In this document: positions 33,286 to 41,312 of the stretch, one piece after another | Layout of the letters: each line of letters begins with the position of its first letter | How positions within the stretch are numbered: the first letter of the stretch is position 1 | Assembly (NCBI GenBank): GCA_040081265.1 | Contig: JBEBGV010000014.1 | Span: 1 to 64,000, forward strand | Reading direction: 5' to 3' | Origin: JBEBGV01 sp040081265 | Lineage (GTDB): Bacteria > Acidobacteriota > Vicinamibacteria > Vicinamibacterales > UBA2999 | Length of the DNA: 64,000 bases | The notes under the pieces: generated by a model | What the model was told of the DNA's origin: nothing | The model's database searches: none | What the model saw: only the letters and a program-made list of their open reading frames with translations | Translations under genes and position numbers: made by a program

Positions 33286-34239
33286 ATGGAACCCTCTCTG
33301 GTCGTCCTCCATGAGCACCCCGAGTGGCAGAAGCCGCTCTTTGCCGCGCTCGAGAAACGTGGGGTGCCGTTTGCCCCGTTCGACCTGAAGCAGGCGGCCT
33401 TCACCAACACCATGCCGTTGTCCGCGGCGCTCTACTTCAACCAGGCCAGCCCCAGCGCCTACCTGCGGGGCAACGCCAGGGCCGTGCCGCTGGCGATGGC
33501 GTACATGCGGACGCTCGAGCGTCGGGGCGCGCGGGTGCTCAACGGCGCTGACGTCTTTGCTTTGGAATTGAGCAAGAGCGCACAGGCCACGCTTCTGCAC
33601 ACCCTCGGGATCGATACGCCTCGATCGATCACCTTCAACGATGTCAGCGCTCTCGACAGTTTCGCTGCCGAGATTACCTGGCCGGCGTTGCTCAAGCCTG
33701 ATCAGGGTGGCAGTGGCGCCCGCATCCAGGTGGTCGAATCCCTCGACCAGATCCGAGCGATCTTTGCCGCGGACCCCGGCATCTGGCTGCCCGACAACCT
33801 GTTTCTGCTCCAGGAATACGTCCCCCACGATCCCGACCAGGGCATCGTTAGGCTGGAGCTGCTGGGCGGCGAGTTGCTTTATGCGATGCGCGTGAAGACG
33901 CACGGGCGGTTCAACCTCTGCCCGTCGCCGGTGTGCAACCCCGACGATGGGTCTGGCATGTGCGAAATCCCCGAGCTGGCGCCGGCGCCTCCCGTGGAGT
34001 TCTACCCCTATCCCGACGTTCCCACGGACGCGGTGGAGACGGCGCTGGCTATCGCACGGGCTGCCCGGCTCGACGTCGGCGGCATCGAGTATCTCGAGTC
34101 GCCCGAGGGGCGTCGGGTCTTCTACGACGTCAACGCGAACTCGAACCTGCGGCCATCTGTGGCTGCGGCCTTCGGCTTCGACCCCTTCGAGCGCGTCGTC
34201 GACTACCTGATTCAGCAGTTGGCCCTGGTTGGGGATTGA
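33286..34239 (+). CDS. RimK-like ATP-grasp protein
   Basis: The 317-residue protein has a preATP-grasp N-terminus, LLKPDQGGSGARI as the ATP loop near residue 137, FLLQEYVPHDP, and a metal site at FYDVNANSNLRPSV near residue 285. RimK-type ligases join amino acids to carboxylates. The substrate is not known. It stands apart from the C1 ATP-grasp genes, directly before a tRNA gene. Confidence 0.8.
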   Translation: MEPSLVVLHEHPEWQKPLFAALEKRGVPFAPFDLKQAAFTNTMPLSAALYFNQASPSAYLRGNARAVPLAMAYMRTLERRGARVLNGADVFALELSKSAQATLLHTLGIDTPRSITFNDVSALDSFAAEITWPALLKPDQGGSGARIQVVESLDQIRAIFAADPGIWLPDNLFLLQEYVPHDPDQGIVRLELLGGELLYAMRVKTHGRFNLCPSPVCNPDDGSGMCEIPELAPAPPVEFYPYPDVPTDAVETALAIARAARLDVGGIEYLESPEGRRVFYDVNANSNLRPSVAAAFGFDPFERVVDYLIQQLALVGD

Positions 34240-34295
34240 GCGATACGGACCAAGTCCGTTTATACTGTCTGTTCCTGCCCGGAACGTTCTTCAGT

Positions 34296-34382
34296 GCGGA
34301 AGTGGCGGAATTGGCAGACGCGCCAGCCTCAGGAGCTGGTTCCAGCAATGGAGTGAAGGTTCGAGTCCTTTCTTCCGCACCA
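34296..34382 (+). tRNA. tRNA-Leu (CAG anticodon)
   Basis: The 5' stem GCGGAAG pairs with CTTCCGC at the end, followed by encoded ACCA. The anticodon stem CCAGC/GCTGG encloses the loop CTCAGGA, so the anticodon is CAG. A long variable arm and the GGTTCGAGTCC T-arm complete a class II tRNA. Confidence 0.95.
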
Positions 34383-34639
34383 ATCGATTACCTCAATAGC
34401 GACGGGCTCTTTTACGCTTCTCCGGTTTCCGGAGCGGCGTAGGCCGTGGCACCGCATCTGGTGGGCTGAACTTCACCCGTATGCAGCCCAACCGGATCCG
34501 GTCAGGGCGCGAGCCAACGCAAAATCACTCCGCCCAGAGACATCACGCGGCTGAACCTCGATTCTGATCCACCTTCTCGTTCCTGAACTGCGGCGCCTGC
34601 CCCGCGCGGCGCAACTTCCTGATGTCGAAGATCGCTTCT
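34383..34639. other. Intergenic region after tRNA-Leu
   Basis: This 257-base stretch holds no credible gene. A small hairpin CTCCGG-TTT-CCGGAG lies near 34420-34434 without a T run. I see no other recognisable element. Confidence 0.5.
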
Positions 34640-34960
34640 CTACGACACCGAGCTACTGCGCTGCAATACTTCGTGCCGATTTTTCACGTGCTGAATGATC
34701 CGCGTCATGACATCCAGCGCTACGTTGACGTCCAGGTTGTGCGCCGATGAGAGCGTCCGGAAACGCTCAAGCTGCCGACGTTCGCGCTCAGGATCCATCG
34801 GTTCGAATCCGGCGAGGGCCTTGGCGCGTCCGATCTTCTCGGTCAGGCGGAAGCGTTCGGCGAGGATCGCGATCAGCGCAGCGTCCAGGTTGTCGATGCT
34901 CGTACGGTAGTCTTCCATCTGCTCGATCGTCGGCTGTAGAGTCAGGTTGGTGTCGCCCAT
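34640..34960 (-). CDS. Chorismate mutase-like (AroQ class)
   Basis: The 106-residue protein is a helical AroQ-type chorismate mutase: the first helix SIDNLDAALIAILAERF and segments RLTEKIGRAKA and DPERERRQLERF are typical. It converts chorismate to prephenate. The start at 34960 lies 13 bases after the upstream gene's stop; Met at 34918 is an alternative. It may be co-transcribed with that secreted protein gene. Confidence 0.85.
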   Translation of the reverse strand: MGDTNLTLQPTIEQMEDYRTSIDNLDAALIAILAERFRLTEKIGRAKALAGFEPMDPERERRQLERFRTLSSAHNLDVNVALDVMTRIIQHVKNRHEVLQRSSSVS

Positions 34961-34973
34961 GGTGTCGTACAAC

Positions 34974-35462
34974 TCAAAGGCCCAGTGCGAGCTGCGCGAT
35001 CTTGACAGCCATCTGCTGTCGCACCGCCGCGGTGCCGTGTCCAGCGCTGACGCTGACCTCGACACTTCGTTGGCCCGCTCTCACCGACAGCATTCCGCGG
35101 ACAGGAAGCCAGTTCGCCTGATCACCAACGCCTGAGACAGCCTGCAGCCCAGGGAACTTCGCGGCGGTGTCGAACCTCGTACGGGCATCAGGCCCGGTGG
35201 CGAGCATGACGCTCACGACGTTGGCTCCGCCGCGATACTCACAGTGTTTCAGCGTGGCGTTGTCGATCTGTGAGTTCGTCGAGGCGTACGACGCGGACGT
35301 GATCTGGCCGAGCGCCTGGGGCGTCAAGGCCACACACAATGCCCGCGAACCTGCGGTAGGCCCTTGCGCGACGACAACCGGTTCGCCCGCGACGGCCCCA
35401 TGAAGCGTGACGACCAGCGCGAGGGCGAGCGCAGCCCGAATGGACCCGACAGCGATCTGCAT
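34974..35462 (-). CDS. Exported hypothetical protein
   Basis: The 162-residue product has a signal peptide (RAALALALVVTLHGAVA) and a mature domain with segments such as SRALCVALTPQALGQI and HCEYRGGANVV. It may be related to DUF3558-type periplasmic proteins, but I cannot confirm that. A Cys pair (about 43 and 74) could form a disulfide. Confidence 0.6.
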   Translation of the reverse strand: MQIAVGSIRAALALALVVTLHGAVAGEPVVVAQGPTAGSRALCVALTPQALGQITSASYASTNSQIDNATLKHCEYRGGANVVSVMLATGPDARTRFDTAAKFPGLQAVSGVGDQANWLPVRGMLSVRAGQRSVEVSVSAGHGTAAVRQQMAVKIAQLALGL

Positions 35463-35561
35463 GGTGCTCGTTCTCCTGTTGGGCGACCCGACTTCAGGGG
35501 AAGCCTATAAGAAGTCGGGCGGTCGTGCCACTACCTCGCCGTGGGGTAACATCCTGTCCTC

Positions 35562-36794
35562 GTGGAGATCGTCGAACGGCTGGAAGTTGACTTGCTTCTC
35601 GCATGTGCACGCCCGCGGTTTGATCCCACATCGAATGCGAGAGTAGCCGAGATCATCACCGCCGGCGTGGACTGGACGGAGTTGGTTGCCCTCGCCCTGC
35701 GTCACGGCGTTGCCCCGGCCCTGCTCACCGCTTTCGCAGAACCGTCGAGTCAACCGCTGGTCCCGGCCGAGATTCAGACGGCGCTCACGCAGTACCGCGA
35801 CGCCGCGCGAGAACAACACGCCTACCTTGCCACCGAACTGCACGCCATCCTGTCGGCCCTGGCAGACGAGGGAATATCTGCGCTTCCGTTCAAGGGCGGG
35901 CTACTGGCCGAGATGTTGTACGGCGACCTGGGGCAGCGGCAGCCTGGCGACCTCGACTTCCTCGTCCAGCCGCACCACGTCTCGCGAGCGTGCGACGTTC
36001 TGGTCGCCCGCGGCTACCGGGACGCCTACGCCACCGCAGTTCCCATGACGGCGGTCCAGCACGGCCTCTATCGGCGATATCAGTGTGAGTACCGGTTCAT
36101 TCGCGACCACGATGGCGTCGTCGTGGAGCCGCACTGGGCCCTCGCCGCCAGCATGCTCGGCATTGATCTGGACTACGCCGCGCAGTTCTCACGTGCGCGC
36201 CGCGCGACGTTCGCTGGAGTTCCCGTGTCGACGCATGCGCCCGAGGATCTCCTGTTGCTGCTCTGCGTCCACGGCGCCAAGCATGAATGGGAGCGCTTGT
36301 GCTGGATCCGCGACGTCGCCACGATGCTCGAGCGAAGCGCCGACATCGGTCTCGATGTCGATCTGGCGCTGGCTCGCGCACGAGAACAGGGGTGCGCACG
36401 CCTGCTGCTGCTTGGGGTGGAGGTCGCGCACCGGCTCCTGGCCGCTCCGCTGTCGACCAGTCTCGGCGACGCCATCAGCAACGATCGTGGTGTCGGGCCG
36501 CTCGCCGACGACATCACGAAGCGACTCTTCGTGGACGATCGACCAGAGCTGACGCATGTGTGGGTGCGGTGGTTCCCGTTCAAGATGCACGAACGGGTGC
36601 CGAATCGAGCGAAATATGTCGCTCGCACGCTCCTGCTGCCGCGCCGAGAACACATCGAGATGCTGGCACTCCCAGCCGCGCTCGCCTGGTTGTATTACCC
36701 CTTGCGTTGGGGACACGACTACGTCGCGTTACCGCTCTGGATCCTGACGCGTCCGCTGAGGACACACCGCCCGACCAGCAAAGCGGTCCAATAG
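35562..36794 (+). CDS. Nucleotidyltransferase-fold family protein (NTP_transf_5-like)
   Basis: The 410-residue protein has ALPFKGGLLAEMLYGDLGQR followed by GDLDFLV near residues 107-137, the signature of PF14907 nucleotidyltransferase-fold proteins. A helical body with HWALAASM and a C-terminal extension follow. Such proteins often accompany PqqD/HPr-kinase-like and RiPP or exopolysaccharide genes. GTG at 35562 begins the frame. It is convergent with the SagB gene and probably belongs to the same locus. The reaction is unknown. Confidence 0.72.
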   Translation: MEIVERLEVDLLLACARPRFDPTSNARVAEIITAGVDWTELVALALRHGVAPALLTAFAEPSSQPLVPAEIQTALTQYRDAAREQHAYLATELHAILSALADEGISALPFKGGLLAEMLYGDLGQRQPGDLDFLVQPHHVSRACDVLVARGYRDAYATAVPMTAVQHGLYRRYQCEYRFIRDHDGVVVEPHWALAASMLGIDLDYAAQFSRARRATFAGVPVSTHAPEDLLLLLCVHGAKHEWERLCWIRDVATMLERSADIGLDVDLALARAREQGCARLLLLGVEVAHRLLAAPLSTSLGDAISNDRGVGPLADDITKRLFVDDRPELTHVWVRWFPFKMHERVPNRAKYVARTLLLPRREHIEMLALPAALAWLYYPLRWGHDYVALPLWILTRPLRTHRPTSKAVQ

Positions 36795-36801
36795 CGTCGC
36801 C

Positions 36802-38139
36802 TCAGACGAGCACGACCACGGACGCTGTCCCGAGGCGACATCGAAGGACGCCGTTGCGCTTGGTGATCAGCTTGCTGAGGGCCGCGTCCGCCTCGCGCGT
36901 GAACACGGCTCGTTGCCGGCCGCGCTTCACCTGGCAGCTCAATACGCCGCCGGATCGCACGAGCCTGAGCTCGCGCACGTCGATCGTCTCCTTCTGACCT
37001 CCAGCGAAGACGAGCTCGACGCTCTGCCGCGACGGGTCTGGCGAGAACGGGGAGCCTCGACGCACGGCGAAGTGCTCAATCGTCAATGGAACATGTTCCG
37101 TTGGTGAATCTGCTGGCATGCCGAGCGCAAACAGGCCTACCTGCGCTTCCTCTGCCGAGTCGAGCCCGAGGATTTCGCCGACCGCCCGCTCGGGAAACGC
37201 CCCGACGGCGCACGGCGCCAGCTTCATCGCTGTCGCCACCAGGTACATCGTCTGATACAGGGCGCCGGTTTCCTGGAGGATCAACTGCAACGGAATGCCG
37301 CTGTACTTCCAGCAGGCACGTGGAAAGACCGCCGTCACCAGAAAGATCACGGCCGGCTCGCTGAGATCCCCGGCCCGCCGTCCCATCCTCATCCTGACCA
37401 CCTGTCGCACCGCTTCGATATAGCGGGGTTTGCGACCAAGGAACTCGAGGCGATGGTGAAACGGATGGTAGTAGTAGAAGCCTCTGTCAAAGGACCTGAC
37501 GTTGAGCAGCACCGGATAGATTTCGAGCGGATATCTGGCCCCACCACTGGGGTAATTGCGCATTGACGTGGCTCCGAGGGTGGAGTCGTCAAGGCATGCA
37601 TACGCGCGCGCTGTCAGTTGGAGAAACTGTTCGAGCTGGCGGCGCGCCAGAGGCCGGCTTGAATAGGTGCGAACGGACTGGCGCGTCGCGAGCCAATCTG
37701 CCAGAGGCTTCAGTTTCCCTTCGGGTGGATGCGTCTTCAGCGGCTTGGAAGACTTCGGTGCGATTGATTTCGTCCCTGCGGGCGGTGGGCCATCAGTGGC
37801 TACCTTGATCCCCCCCTCGTTGACGCCGCGAAGCAGGGCAAGTTCGACAGGATCGAGGCGGTTTCTGAACGGCCTGCCTGAGACCAGGCGACGGTAAGAC
37901 TTCCGGTCGAGCAGGACTTCTTCTCTCACCAGCGCCGCGATCGTGGACGTCCACTGCGCGGCCGACATTCCGCGCGGCCTGGTTGGTGCACTGCCGTAAC
38001 CGGCGAGCAGGGCGGCCAGAACGCCTGCCTCGAGGACGAAACGGCTGCCGTACTTCGAGTGCAGGACCGTAACCGATGCCTCGTCTGGACCAGGAATGAG
38101 GACGCAATACGGAGAGAGACGATAGGAATCGGTCGACAC
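36802..38139 (-). CDS. SagB-type FMN dehydrogenase
   Basis: The 445-residue protein has an N-terminal roughly 140-residue helical part and a nitroreductase fold. Key segments are RQSVRTYSSRPL near 153, NYPSGGARYPLEIYP near 193-207, and GALYQTMYLVATAMKL near 285-300. SagB-like FMN dehydrogenases oxidise azolines to azoles in TOMM pathways, although stand-alone versions exist. The start is a GTG. Its partner YcaO and a candidate precursor lie directly upstream, supporting a RiPP role. Confidence 0.86.
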   Translation of the reverse strand: MSTDSYRLSPYCVLIPGPDEASVTVLHSKYGSRFVLEAGVLAALLAGYGSAPTRPRGMSAAQWTSTIAALVREEVLLDRKSYRRLVSGRPFRNRLDPVELALLRGVNEGGIKVATDGPPPAGTKSIAPKSSKPLKTHPPEGKLKPLADWLATRQSVRTYSSRPLARRQLEQFLQLTARAYACLDDSTLGATSMRNYPSGGARYPLEIYPVLLNVRSFDRGFYYYHPFHHRLEFLGRKPRYIEAVRQVVRMRMGRRAGDLSEPAVIFLVTAVFPRACWKYSGIPLQLILQETGALYQTMYLVATAMKLAPCAVGAFPERAVGEILGLDSAEEAQVGLFALGMPADSPTEHVPLTIEHFAVRRGSPFSPDPSRQSVELVFAGGQKETIDVRELRLVRSGGVLSCQVKRGRQRAVFTREADAALSKLITKRNGVLRCRLGTASVVVLV

Positions 38140-38210
38140 CGGAGCCGTGATCAGAATTGTAATTTAATAGTGCGTGACATCGGTCGCGGTGGCGTGGCAC
38201 CCTCTCGTTC
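38140..38210. promoter_or_regulatory. Divergent promoter region of SagB and precursor peptide
   Basis: This 71-base gap contains an AT-rich core (TTGTAATTTAATAG at 38157-38170). It lies between the divergent SagB and peptide genes, so promoters for both would be expected. No exact boxes can be assigned. Confidence 0.35.
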
Positions 38211-38405
38211 ATGGATTCCAAGACCCCTACGAAGCAGAGCGGCCCAAAGACCAACGAGGTCGAGGCGCGTCGGAAGTTCCTGACGAAGATTGGGAAGGCG
38301 ACCGCAACCGCGCCAGCCGTGGCGTTGTTACTCGCGGCGAGCGCGAAGTCCGCGTCTGCGCAGTCGCAGTACACGCCCCCGAGCAACGGCTGCGGCAGCG
38401 CCTAG
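38211..38405 (+). CDS. Candidate RiPP precursor with Tat-like leader
   Basis: The 64-residue peptide has a hydrophilic start, an ARRKFLTKIGKA twin-arginine-like segment at residues 19-30, a hydrophobic stretch to about 44 and an AKSASA end at 45-50 that could be an AxA cleavage site. The C-terminal SQYTPPSNGCGSA (52-64) has Ser, Thr, Cys and Ser residues suitable for azole formation. It lies between SagB and YcaO genes. It could instead be a simple Tat-exported small protein; I regard a modified core as the better guess. Confidence 0.65.
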   Translation: MDSKTPTKQSGPKTNEVEARRKFLTKIGKATATAPAVALLLAASAKSASAQSQYTPPSNGCGSA

Positions 38406-38432
38406 TCCACTGTGGGCGGCTCTACCGCCCAA

Positions 38433-40484
38433 TCACCAGAACGGGTGTGGCCACGGGTTCGACTCGCCAGAAAGCCGCTGGCGTCCGGGGCTTGCGCGAC
38501 CATGCCCGATCTGCAGCGGCGCCAGCCCAGGGATCACGACCTTCACTGCCCGCAGTCCCCGGTCGAGCAGCAACGGTAGCGTGCAGTCGATGACGATCGG
38601 ATCGTATCCAACGTCATTGATGCGCGAGGTCACCATCCGGATCTCTTCCTCGACTGCAAGGTTCTCGACCGCGCTCTGCTCCGCAAACGCGTGCCGCTCA
38701 GAAGAGGCCGTCAGAAAGGCGGTCACAGGCCGCTTTCTGCTGTCCTGATAGAAGCCAAGGTGATCCGGTAACCGGCGCACATCCCATGGATCCATGCTCT
38801 GACTCACGGCCGTCCGATAGTGCGACGGGTCAGTCAGGTGCGGGTAGACGAACTGGGTGATCTCCCGGTACAGCTTCTCCAGCACGCGTGCTTTCGACAT
38901 CCCCCCCACCATCGTGATCATGAACAGGTCGGGATCACGTTCGTCTTCGAGCACGGCCATCATCACCGGCACGTGCACGTCGGTCGTGATATCGACGTGC
39001 GTCAGCCGAAAGGCCAGGTCACCAAAGGCGCTGCGGAGACCGTACGGATCGGGATCCTCGCTGCTCAACTCCACTCGCGGACGTGACGATTGGTTCAGCC
39101 ACGTCGTCATGAACGCATCTCGCTCGATCACTTCATAGAGACCATTGAGAACCGCATGATGCAGGCTGGAGTGGCAGGCGGCGCCGCTGCTGTTGGCGTG
39201 GATGATTGACGCATGCGGCGTGCCGTTCACCACATCGAGCGGCATCAGCACCGGCTGGCCGCTCGAGAGCCTGACACCCCAGATCCAGCTCATCTCAGCG
39301 TGAGGATCGAATCGGCGCACCGGAACCCGTGGGTCGACGAACTGCTCCTCGGTGAAGGCTCCGAGCTCGCGGAGATCGACGGCGACGCGGTCGACGTCGG
39401 CATAGGTCGCGCGCACGACACGCGACGGATCGACGTATTCGAGAGCCGCCAGACGCTCCAGCCCCTCGATCAGCGCCAGCGTCATCGCCGCTTCCGCGTC
39501 CTGGAAATCGAATCCACCCGTGACGACGAGGTCACGCCTCGATCCGAGCACACGCACGCGCACGGCTCGCGCATACGCCGCATCCATGAAGGGCGTGTCG
39601 TCAGGTTTGACGCCACGCTCAGCGAGCAGGGACCCAATCGCCCGCCGTTCGTGAGCCCCACTCGTCACGCTTCGCTCGAACAGACCGCAGTTCCGATCAA
39701 TCAGCGGCCGGAGGCCGGTCCCGAGCTCGAGGAGACTCCGCGGCGGCGAGACCGACGCCCACTCAGATGCCCAGTGTTCGTGCGTCTCGTCCCTGAGCGT
39801 GTCAATCGTCGATGAGCGGCGCGGAAAGCACTGGCGGCACGCGAAGTGCCGAGAAACAGGATGGGCCGTGGCGGTGCGTTCGCTAAAATCGAGGACGTGT
39901 ACGCGAGCATCCGCCGCCATCCCGGCGTTCGCAGCCCGGACGACGTCGGCCAGAGCCAGCGTAGTGAACGTCGCAGCCCGCGCAACGTCGCCCGCGGCGT
40001 GTCGGTATCGCCACGGCACGCGGACAAACGACTGTTGACTCAGGTCCCGAAGGACGGCCGCCTCGAGCGGGTCGCGTCTCGCGCGGTGCTCCCACTCGCA
40101 GGAGACGCAGCCAGCGCCGGGTACACGAGGGGTGACAATCTGCAGCCGCGCGCCGGTGTCGGTCAGCTCGCACGCAATCAATGGCACGTGGCGGGCCTCG
40201 CAGAGACTCGCCAGGTCCAGCGGCGTGCCACTCTGCGCATCGCTGCAGCTGATCACCGCACCAGATCGTTCGATGGCGTCGGCGATCTGGTTACGGACCG
40301 ACCCGTCGCTCGATGCCGATTGACCGCGGGTATCGAGGTCGAGCAAGAACAACGACCGGGCGCCACCCTGGAGGAGTTGCGTGGTGACGGCAGTCCCCAA
40401 CCAGCCAAGGCCGACAACGAGCACCGGCGGCAGGTCTTCAAGTGGGCGAGGAGACGTGTGCGTGGCTGACGAACCCGGGAGCAT
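38433..40484 (-). CDS. ThiF-YcaO fusion cyclodehydratase
   Basis: The 683-residue protein has an N-terminal E1/ThiF-like Rossmann region (VVGLGWLGTAV near 21-31) with a zinc site of two CxxC pairs (CVSC and CRQC). A C-terminal YcaO domain carries SSLHHAVLNGLYEVIERDAF. It ends NPWPHPFW, a PxPxP tail found in azoline-forming YcaO proteins. Together these parts are expected to bind the leader and convert Cys/Ser/Thr to azolines with ATP. The ATG at 40484 is used; the longer frame would overlap the divergent gene. Confidence 0.87.
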   Translation of the reverse strand: MLPGSSATHTSPRPLEDLPPVLVVGLGWLGTAVTTQLLQGGARSLFLLDLDTRGQSASSDGSVRNQIADAIERSGAVISCSDAQSGTPLDLASLCEARHVPLIACELTDTGARLQIVTPRVPGAGCVSCEWEHRARRDPLEAAVLRDLSQQSFVRVPWRYRHAAGDVARAATFTTLALADVVRAANAGMAADARVHVLDFSERTATAHPVSRHFACRQCFPRRSSTIDTLRDETHEHWASEWASVSPPRSLLELGTGLRPLIDRNCGLFERSVTSGAHERRAIGSLLAERGVKPDDTPFMDAAYARAVRVRVLGSRRDLVVTGGFDFQDAEAAMTLALIEGLERLAALEYVDPSRVVRATYADVDRVAVDLRELGAFTEEQFVDPRVPVRRFDPHAEMSWIWGVRLSSGQPVLMPLDVVNGTPHASIIHANSSGAACHSSLHHAVLNGLYEVIERDAFMTTWLNQSSRPRVELSSEDPDPYGLRSAFGDLAFRLTHVDITTDVHVPVMMAVLEDERDPDLFMITMVGGMSKARVLEKLYREITQFVYPHLTDPSHYRTAVSQSMDPWDVRRLPDHLGFYQDSRKRPVTAFLTASSERHAFAEQSAVENLAVEEEIRMVTSRINDVGYDPIVIDCTLPLLLDRGLRAVKVVIPGLAPLQIGHGRASPGRQRLSGESNPWPHPFW

Positions 40485-40493
40485 CTGCAGGGT

Positions 40494-41312
40494 ATGGTAA
40501 GTGATCGTCCGCGCGTGTTCGGCGTGTGCTACGACTCGAGGTTCGATCCCTGGATCGAAGACCACGCGATCGACGTTGGCTGCGTCGAGGTGCAAGCCGA
40601 ACACTTCTACACCTCGACACCGCATCGGCTGCGTTGGCTGGCGGCACGGTCCCCGCTCATCGTTCGCTGCAGCAGCCTCTCACTCGGTGGTCCGGACCCA
40701 GTCGACGAGCGACAGCTCGCCTCCTGCGCTGCCGTGCTTCGAGACGCGGACGCGCTGTGGCTCACGCATCCTCTGGGATTCAGCCGCGCCGGCGAGATCG
40801 ACCTCGGCATGAACATCCCGATCTCGCTGACTGCGCCCAACCTCGATCTGGTCATCGATCGCATCAACGACGTCGTGGAACGCTGCGGACGCCAACTGCT
40901 GATCGAAAACGGCTCGTCGCGACTCACAGTGTCCGGGACCCTCGTCGAAACGGAGTTTCTCAACCGTCTGTGCGCCCGATCCGCCAGCAAGCTGCTCATC
41001 GACCTGTCCGCGCTGTGCATCGACGGGCGGAGGCACCGATTCACGCCGACTTCGTGGCTCGATGACATCGACCCGCAGCAGATTGCGCAGCTTCGCGTCG
41101 TGAGCCCCATGGACTCTATCGACCCTGCCGCACCGGCCCCAACCCTCGACGAGCAGTTCTCGCTCGTCGCTCGCGTCCTCACGCGTGCCCGCCCGCAGGC
41201 CATCGTCCTTGCGGCCCCGCGAGGCCCGCTCGACGTCGTCGCTCGAGCACTGGCCCAGCTGAGGGCTGTCGCGACGAACGGTGGTGATGCCGATCGGAGG
41301 GCAGCGCTATGA
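40494..41312 (+). CDS. Diverged DUF692/MNIO-like TIM-barrel protein
   Basis: The 272-residue protein follows the MbnB/TglH/ChrH-like (DUF692) order: VEVQAEHFY (31-39), LSLGG (62-66), a WLTHPLGFS segment (89-97), LLIENGSSRL (135-144) and LLIDLSALC (167-175). These correspond to the usual HGVxLSLG, DHLxWS, ENPSSY and LDVNN blocks. His92, Glu138 and Asp170 are kept. The usual His before LSLG is Arg58, the Asn after Asp170 is lost, and the late IHxAGH segment reads LRVVSP. It may be a scaffold or use a reduced metal site. It overlaps the next gene by four bases. Confidence 0.7.
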   Translation: MVSDRPRVFGVCYDSRFDPWIEDHAIDVGCVEVQAEHFYTSTPHRLRWLAARSPLIVRCSSLSLGGPDPVDERQLASCAAVLRDADALWLTHPLGFSRAGEIDLGMNIPISLTAPNLDLVIDRINDVVERCGRQLLIENGSSRLTVSGTLVETEFLNRLCARSASKLLIDLSALCIDGRRHRFTPTSWLDDIDPQQIAQLRVVSPMDSIDPAAPAPTLDEQFSLVARVLTRARPQAIVLAAPRGPLDVVARALAQLRAVATNGGDADRRAAL

